Part shown: piece by piece, positions 23,501 to 32,500 of the stretch
How positions within the stretch are numbered: the stretch's first letter is position 1
Layout of the letters: each line of letters opens with the position of its first letter
Source: Ligula intestinalis
Lineage: Eukaryota > Platyhelminthes > Cestoda > Diphyllobothriidea > Diphyllobothriidae
Length of the DNA: 64,000 nucleotides
Assembly: GCA_036362985.1 (NCBI GenBank)
Contig: JAYGXS010000009.1
Span: 18,058,424 to 18,122,423 of the forward strand
Direction: 5' to 3'
The notes under the pieces: generated by a model
The model's input: only the letters and a program-made list of their open reading frames with translations
What the model was told of the DNA's origin: nothing
The model's database searches: none
Made by a program: the position numbers and the translations under genes

Positions 23501-26500
23501 CGTTTCTGAATTATGCATAAAAGGAAATTATAGTGTACAAAAAATACATTTCTACATGCTTTAGATTAAGTAAGATCAGCTTTAGCTTCCACATTCACGA
23601 TAGTATATGGAAAGTTTCGGTCACGTCCCAAATACTTGATGGGGTAAAACAAAATTTGGTCAAATTTCTTTTGTTACTCTACAGGGTGTCCACAAAGTCT
23701 GGGTGCGCAGGAATTTTAATATTTTATTTACTTTTGTTGGGATAGCAGAGTCCCATGATATGTCAACAACGCTTAGGCTCTCGGCGCAGCTGCAGCGCAA
23801 AGTCCCACGCCGTGGCTTGACAACGCATCCAATATTATCGATTATCCGTCTTATCTGATTGGACCGTGAATACTGACGCATCCTCGACAGCAGTGTACAC
23901 CTATTCAATCGAGTTCACCAGAATTTAGCAAGGCGCATCGAATTATGTATTGCAAATAGCGGAAACCATATTAAAAATATGATTTCTTAACGTTATAATT
24001 CAATAAAATTGTTTTGTTCTTAAGGTATGTATTTGTCCCCTATGTACCCAGACTTCGTGGACACCCTGCATTTCTGGAAAAAATCCTAACGGTTAAGCAA
24101 AGAGTATTTTTTAGGACTGACATTGTTCTTTATTCTGAAAGCCAATGCGATTCTTTAAAATTGGCTTCATTTGCATTTGAGCATTTCCGGTTCTGAAAGG
24201 GATATGTTTTAAACTTTCCTAACTTATTTTGGGGTTCTCCTGTAGCACAATACCTATTAATAAAATTTTTGGTTCCGTCATATAGCATAGAAAATGTCTC
24301 CAATATTAGGCTATTCGTGATTTAGCCAAAATTAGTGCCAATTACCGCTTATAAACTTAACTAAAAGGCTTTCTCATCATTAAATTCACTCAGTGTACCA
24401 AAAATAACGTGACCAAATATATGCTTAACTACCATGTCGAATTTCGTCATGATCTTTGCATGAATTCGTCGACATACTGTATGTGGAGCACCAGAATGAC
24501 GGAATGCCTATGGTCTTGCCGAGGAGTCGGGAGTTTGTGTAGCACAACTCATGCGTAGGACCACCCCCTGAATAGGAAATGGGGAATCAAAACGCCGGCC
24601 TCAGTTATGGTGGTTGCCTTGCGAATAATTCCAGGAAGGGTAGCATTTTTGCGTGGCCTACAGTGGCGTTAGCATAAGCCTAAACCGCCGCTCTAATCTT
24701 AACTGTAACCATACTGGGAGCCTTAAGAGTAACCTTTAACGTGTAACCCCAACTTCTCAGGTATTTTGGGGCAAAGCCGCAGACATTGCGAGCGGATCCT
24801 GTTTAAAAAGCCCTATCAGCCATCGTTATCCAAATTATACCTTCACGCAAAGGAAATAGGCTGAGAGTTATAAACTGCAAGCACTCACCCACTGCTAGCT
24901 TTATTGCCACAGGATGTATCGCAATCGTGAGAAATAAAACTCATTCCCATCACATGCGGTACCCTACTATGCGACAATTTTTTCACGAGGAAAACAAGCA
25001 AAGGCAGCGAGACTCGCAGGATTTACTGACGTCATGCAATTTAATGACCTCTTATTCATCTGCATGGTGTGATAACGGGATAATCAACTGTCCAATTAGG
25101 TTTCGACTTTGGAGGCTGAAATGGCTTACCCCGCCCTCCTCGTGCGCATCCGCGTCGAAGGCGCCAACAGCACAGACTTTATTTACCTATCAAAGTCGAG
25201 TGTATGCAGTTGAGCGACAGGTTATGAAATTCGTTGACGTCATTTAAGCCTGCAGAACTGCTTTGTTCAAAAAAGATAAATGTAGTTCTCTGACAGAGCC
25301 CTTTTTACGGCAATGAAAACCATAGCAGAAAAAAAGAAATTTCAAAACTACCGTAATTGATCATTTTTCCCAGAAATGGTATATTAAACGGTCGTTAGCG
25401 CTGATTTTGCAAGTCGCGTGTTCCCTGTAGTTCTGTTACGAGTAGGCTTCAATATATTCTGTCTGAGATCCTTACGTCTAAGTTACTTCTGCAATGTCCT
25501 GTGTAAGTTTCGGTGTTAAAAAACCCCAGCTTTCTTAGGTGAGAGAGAGGAAACTGAGCTTTATTTTGAAGGTGGCATCCAAATGTTTCAGCAAACCATG
25601 GCTCCATTCTCCGAGACCAATAGAAAAATTTGCAAAAATACCCAAAATCTATAGCTGTGTGTACAATTAACATCTGTTATAGTGGCAGGTCTAATCTCAG
25701 CTTGGGGATTTCCGTTTCTTTACACCTGACGTACAGAGTGTTGACATGCCGATATACGACAGGATATAGGGAGGAACCTTCAGTGCATATTTCGGGAAGA
25801 CTGTGCAGCCATTGAGTCAGAGTACAATGGATGGAAAAGCCCACGAAGATTGCGAATAGCAAATTTCCTGACCCTTGTAAAGCTTCGCTGTATTATAATA
25901 TCAGAGTTTGTGCACCATGTCTGGTATAGAAAAACAGTCACCCCACCATTTCTACTACTGAGCAAAGCAACAGAAAGACGGTGTTCTAATAGTTTGCGAC
26001 TTGATATACTGTACGCTTTTTTTATCAACTGAAATAGTGTTTCCATATCTTGAGTATTATTGAAGATTGCACAACATTTTGTTGACAGAAATCCTGGAAT
26101 TGATATTTTGTTATTTGGTTGTCGTTTGAGGACATTCTACCAACCGCAGCGGTGTTTGTTCTTCCGCTGGATATACTTTTGTTGAGAAGAGCATGATGAG
26201 TCTTAAGTGCGCAGTTGGCATCATGGACTGTTGTCAAGAAAAATTGCTATATAAGTGCATTCAAGAGGGTGCTAGCGAAGTGTAGAGATCAACTTATGAT
26301 CATAGTTAGAACAGACAAAGCAGAGAAATAGACAGAGTAGTAGACGGTAACAAAATTCCAAACTGAATGGAGAGCAAATAAAGAGTGCAGCTCACATTCA
26401 AAAGCCCGCCGATATCAACACAACTTACAACGTTACTGACTGCTTGTAATCGGTCCCTGTCACGCCAATTTTATACAAATAACGGTGAATAATTTGTTTC

Positions 26501-29500
26501 TGAAAGTATGTCATGTTGTTGCGCTGTACCACCAACGCACACTGCTATTATGTAACTCAGAACACGCTCGCGGACATAGTCAGTATCGACGACCAAACTG
26601 TCACAGGACACATCGGCCTACACACTACCAGTTGCTGTACGGCTACTAGCGGGGCTCGAGACTGAGCCCCAAGGCAATACAGAACGAAAGAGTTTCGTTA
26701 GCAATCGGTGTGTTTGCTCATCAAAGAATGCCAATATTATGAACCTAAACTGGCGAGACATCAAGCCCGTGACTCTTGGCTTACGGACGGTGGGTCACCG
26801 CCTCGTATGACGCACCACTTGGACTTGGGCCATTCCGTCGCCCCTGTATTTGCCAGCAGTTTCCATCTGCCTAGCCGTTTTGCGGCTGCTGGCGTGGCTC
26901 GAGAGTGAGCCCCAAGGCAGAACGAGATAAGTACGTTGCATTGGCGATCGGTGCGCGCGCGTTCATCGACAAGGGACAGTCATTGTTATCTTGAGTGTTT
27001 TATCCTTGTCCCTTTTCAAAAGTCTTCCCCCTCTTCTCTTCTGGTTTCATCAAATTATCTGCTGCGTTTGCCTTCTTTCTCTAACCAGCTTCACTTGCCA
27101 ACCAAAAAACCGAGGTCGCGCAGGTTTGTTCACATTTTGGCGTGCGCTCATCTGCTGTGGTGTGGCTGTTAACTTTTCTCATTGATTTCACTTTTGTTTT
27201 CTTCACGCGGCGTAGTGCAGTAGCAGCTGTGCGTATAATGCATGCATGCAGGCCAGTTTTTTTCGCTTTTTCACGAAATTTCTGCAGCAAAATTCTAGTC
27301 TGCCTTGTTTTGAAACCAGCAAATTCCCAATTTTCTACTCCGAGTGGTTCAATTACTCCGTAACCCGCCGATTGGCTGACGTTCGCGCGGGGATCGACTA
27401 ACCAACTAGCAGTTGTGGTTAGGAGCCAATAAGAAAGGAGACCTTGAGAAAGAGGATAACGAATCGGCTAAGGCTTACAGGCCATGGTCGTCTGACAGTG
27501 GTTATTCATTGGCATGCGAGCCAAATTGAGCGGGACTTTGACTGGACGGCCTTCCACACAGTTCACACCTCTCGCCCCGTCTGGCATGTGCGCAGGAGTT
27601 GAAATGCACTCACGGGTTAACTTAAAGATTATCTAAGTTCCGCAAATATTCCCATGGTTAATATAAGAAGTCAGTTTATGGCAAACAATTGTTTTCAGCA
27701 TCTTTTTATCGGACCACACATTTGCCAGGAAAATTAACGCTGTACATAACGATTAAACTTTGAATAGGTAGAAAAATCAATCAACATCTAACACGGATGC
27801 TGATTGGCCAACGCGGACTATGTCAGTTTGCGCATGTAGGCCATGTCAGCGTGTTGGTTGAAGGATAGTGGCTAGTTGGTAGGGGCGAAATCATATCGCC
27901 ACCTGGTGTTGGTTTAGGCCATGTAAGTGACAGAGCTTGTGACAGAGTCTTCTGACAACACAGCGCTGGATTTGCTAGCCTTATAGCTACTGCTTAGGCT
28001 GGCGTAGGCCTTTGGAAAAAGTAGATGGTGTCCTGTAGACCACCTGAAAGGCTTCGTTAGTATCAACTCGATGGTTCGTATCGACAAGATGTGCGAGAAT
28101 AGCACTCGAGATCGATCTAGTTTCACCTTTACTTAGCCAGGTCGGTGTGTGCTCACGTACCCTCTTTTCGAGCCGTATCGTTGTACGGCCGATGTATCCC
28201 GCTCCACAAGAGCAAGTAAAAGAGTAAATGCACATTGATGTGGTATTCAAAGGGAGTCAGTCTTTACCTACCAATCGTAGGAGGAGAGAGTTCGTGAAGA
28301 GCACCCGTCAGTTCGCCGCTGGTAAAGCATTTTTGATTGCAGTCCTCAAGCGTCGTCTGACCAGCTCGCTGGTTGCATTGCCTAAGAAAGGCAGTCTTAT
28401 GAACACGTCCTTCTTTTCTGCAGTTAAGGTGACAGGCTTTTTGGCGCGCTTGCCAATATTTATGGGGATGAACCTTCCCAGGTATCCATTTTCAATTTGT
28501 GTATGCTGCAGCTGTTTGAGTTCTGCTTCGACAGTTTCAGGAGAACATATCTGTCGTATTCTAGCTGCTAATGCCTGGACCAGATTGCGTTTTATATTGA
28601 GGGCGGCAAAACTGTGGAAGTTAGTGTATTGTCCTGTGCAGGTTTTCTTTCGGAAAACCCTGCGTAGGATAGATCCATCCTCTTGCTTTCGCAGAAGGAC
28701 ATCAAGGAACGCAATTTCATCGTCCACTTCAGTCCCAGCAGAAAATTTGAGCGATGGGTGAGCGCTGTTAAACTTCGCGACCAAGGCGTCAATGTCAGCG
28801 TTATAGTCTGTCAAACAGCAGATATCATCTACATATCGACCATAAAATGCAAGGTCATTGATGGTGTCTTTTAGACTCGTTTTCTCGATCTCGCCCATAA
28901 AGACATTTGCAAGAAACAGTCCAAGTTGTGAGCCCATCGCCACACCATCTATCTGTCTGTAAAACTGCCCATTGCAGCGAAATTGGACATTTTGTATGCC
29001 TCGCGTAAGGAGATCATTGAGGGTTTTCACGGGCATACCTATCTGATAGTTCGTGTCCCGAATAACGTCGCAGAGGTAGTTTATCGTTTCTGCCACGGGT
29101 ACGTTGGTGAATAGTGAGGATACAACCAATGCGAGCATCTTTCTTCTTGCAACGTTCATATTCTTTCAGGCTTCGAGGATATATGTAACTTCCAAGAGGT
29201 TTCAGCTTTTCTAGCAGCCATTTAGCAATTGTGTGGTAAGAAGAGTTTCTCATATCCAAGATAGGACGTAAGAGTAGCCCCTGTTTGTGAATTTTCGGAA
29301 GTCCATGCATTCTAGTTATTGTCGTTCCTACAGGTCTTAGTGTTTTAAGCTCTTTGTCAGTCAAAAGACCTCCTTTATGGAGGTCTTTGAGAATTGTAAT
29401 CAGCAGACTTTCAACAGTATCTGTCCGATCTTTGTCCTTCTCAGGTTTTGAGGACTTTGTATGATCTGCTAAAATTGTTTGTAGTTTTGCAACGTAATCA

Positions 29501-32500
29501 TTTTTATCCATCAGTACTCTTCCAGATCCTTTGTCTGGTCTGGTTGGCCTTTTTCGTGTAATACAGAAGCTATGGCCTAGGGATAGTACCTCTATGAGGG
29601 TTTTGTCAGGACGGATTGAGAAATAGACATGCACGTTCGTCTCCGGATTGTTTGGGAGGGTGGTCGGTGCTTTTATTGGTTGGGCACTTCAAAGAGGCTT
29701 AGTCCACCTGGCCTCGATTCTTCTGTTTCTTATTGTTTGTACATATTCTTCAAACGCTACTCTCTCTTGAGTTTTAAGACTGTCGAGAACTGCTGCTCTC
29801 TGACTTCGGTTTCTTTGAAGTTCCAGAATTTCGGCGTTAACAGTCTCCAGGTAACTTTCTGCATGTCTTCTTAGTGCAGTCATAGAAACGGCTATATGAC
29901 TTCTTCGTAAGCTTTTCCAGTACTGTCTTGGAAATTCATCTTGGTCTATACATTCTGATAGGAATTTGGCTGTTACGTTTGCTTCAGCAAGTCTGGTTTC
30001 AAACTTAAGAAATCCATTGAGTTCCTTTAACACCGCGGGAACTTTAGATTGGCTAAGTTTCGCATCTATGCTCTTCAAGAACTCTCCACACCTACGATCG
30101 AGAGGTAAAGACCGACTCCTTTTGAAGGCCATATCAATGTGCATTTAATCTTTAACTTGCTCCTGTGGAGCGGGATACATCGGCCGTACATCGAGGCGTC
30201 TCGAACGAGGGTACGTGAGCACATCCCTACCTGGCTAAGTAAAGATGAAACTAAATTGATTTCGAGTGCTATTCTCGCACACCTTGTCGATACGAACCAT
30301 CGAGTCGATATTTACGAAGCCTTTCAGGTGGTGTACAGGACACCATCTACTTTTTCCAAAGGCCTACGCCAACGGATGCTTGTAACAGCCGAAGCAGTAG
30401 CTATAAGGCTAGCAAATACAGTGCTGTGTTGTCAGAATACTCTGACACAAGCTCTGTAGCTTCCATGGCCTAAACCAACACCAGGTGGCGATAGGATTTC
30501 GCCCCTACGAACTAGCGACAATCCTTCAACCAAGACGCAGACATGGCTTACATGCGAGAACTGAAATAGTCCGCGTTGGCCAATCAGCATCCGTGTTAGA
30601 TAGTTATTAATTTTTCCATATATTCAAAGTGTAATTGTTATGTACAGCGTTAATTTCCCTTGCAAATGTTTGGTCTGATGAAGAGTTGCTGAAAACAATT
30701 GTTTGCCATAAACTGATTTCGACTTCAAGAATAAGATATAAATACCTCGGGCGAGGCTGCTACTACTGAATGGATAGAGTAGAGACGATAGTATTTCAGA
30801 AATCGATGCTACTTGCACTGTTTTCTAAATCCTTCGCAAGTGCCTATTGATAAGATGCGAACTCTCGATCGCCATAAGGATCCGTGTGTTCCGTGTACCC
30901 GTACGATTAATCGTTGTGAATGCTGGGCGTTGCGCGTGGAGGATGAACGAAGACAGAATGCGTTTGACCACCATTACTTGAAGATAATCTTGTGTGTAGT
31001 TCATCGAATTCGCCTCAAATGAGATAGTCCGCACTCGTCGCAACAGTATCGTGGGGATATGTCAGAGCATCCAAGAAATACGAATGAGGTATTTTTGGCC
31101 AGCTCTCCGTCATTAACCCTCGATCCGGCGTTGCTGTCCACTTGGAGGTATTGAAGAGGAGGGCAACTTGAGACCTGGGTCGATACATTTCGTGGAGACA
31201 TATAAGCGCTTCTTGGATCTTAAGTATTCGGTCTCCGTCGCTGGGAAAAAAGAGTGGCATGCGTTTTCCAGGTCCACTGCCGCAAATCCATACGTTTGGA
31301 GAGATGAAATATGTGACAACATCGAGGCCGGCTAGATGAGGCATGATCACAGCCGTATGAAGTATAGGTAGAAGCATATGCCAAATCATTTAGAGTCACT
31401 ATAAGGTTGTTTTAAGTAAGAATTATTGGACCGCACTATCTTTGTAGTTTGTCAGTTTCCTATCTACGGCTTCCAGGAGTTGTAATTGCGCACGATATAA
31501 CGTGATTGACTATGTTGAGAAGATTAAGCGGTATCAGAACTAAACGAATTCGCTATCGTTGCGGCGTTATCTGTGGTTTTAGTGAAGGACTTCTATGGAG
31601 GGAGAGTTTATGCGTTTAACGGCTGGAATGTCTTTGTTGTAGGGTATGAAACAATGCGGATGCTTGGGGCCTAGGAAATGACCTCGATTAAAGAAAAGAG
31701 ACGGGCTCAGACGAAGAAGATTATGAGATCAAGGTTGACCAGGTCGAACTTCTCTTAGGAGGTGACAACTGCGTCAGCTGCGAGCTGCTTGCTTCGAGCA
31801 CCCCTAGCCCAGTAACAAGCCTGATCCTCTGGCAGAGTAATTGACCATGTGCTGATGGCTGAGGTGACTAACAGTTCCGGTGATGGTGCTCTAAAGGGTC
31901 AGCTAGTTTTCACACCAAGAATCAACAACTGGGGATGAAATCACGGCTTTAGACGGTTTGGGTACGGACTATCGCATTAAAATACGACCCCGGGTGGTGA
32001 AAATAGATGCTGCTAACACTCGTGGGTGCGCACGTGCAAGTAGCCGCAAAAGGTGGGAGATTGAACAGATCGCGGCACCAGTCATTGGCTTTCCCAGAGA
32101 CATGCCGTGAACTGCAATCACGTGACGTCATGCCTGTCATGGCGCCGGAGATGAAAAGCATTACAGGATCACTAAAGGTCTGCGAGTGAAGTTGCAAACA
32201 ACAACGCGACGTTATTGATCATTGGCAGTTAAACTTTTGACTCTGCACCTACCATACATAACGCCCCGTCATTTTTATTCTGCTGTGGGGGCGCCAAGGA
32301 TAGGCACGCCAACGTTTATTGCTCTCCTTGTTCGATCTCTTGTGTTGTGAGCAGTGTTCATCGGCAGATCGTCTAGGCCCTTGTCGCTATTGCGTCAGCG
32401 GATGTAGTGCCCCAGGTGGTCTGAGTGAACCATAAATGTGCGTTTATAATGGGGACCTGCGGCAAGGCTTCCGGGCTTGAAAACGCCTCCTTATGTCCCT

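Larger units (their letters stand above)
27637..30145 (-). mobile_element. Penelope-like retroelement (PLE-alpha), near full-length, inactivated
   Basis: On the minus strand from 30144: N-terminal region (SLPLDRRCGEFLKS, ELNGFLKFETRLAEANVT, FPRQYWKSLRRS), RT fingers (LPKIHKQGLLLRPILDM), RT palm (DGVAMGSQLGLFLANVFM, YGRYVDDIC, FLDVLLRK), then the GIY-YIG endonuclease (CIYSFTCSCGAGYIGRT, RLEKRVREH) and a 3' tail ending CCATGGGAATATTTGCGGAA. PLEs copy RNA and integrate with a GIY-YIG nuclease. Defects: TGA at 29689-29691, a deletion/frameshift near 29165, two TGAs between RT and nuclease, and Val (GTT) instead of the catalytic Asp in RT motif A (ALVVSSLFTNVP). Confidence 0.9.

Noticed and set aside
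25020..25245. Paired TGACGTCA-like sites (CRE/AP-1 half sites) at about 25028 and 25237
   Set aside because: Two short palindromes 200 bp apart in an intron are expected by chance; no promoter context.
28228..28761. 177-codon + strand ORF
   Set aside because: Antisense of the PLE-alpha RT palm and linker.
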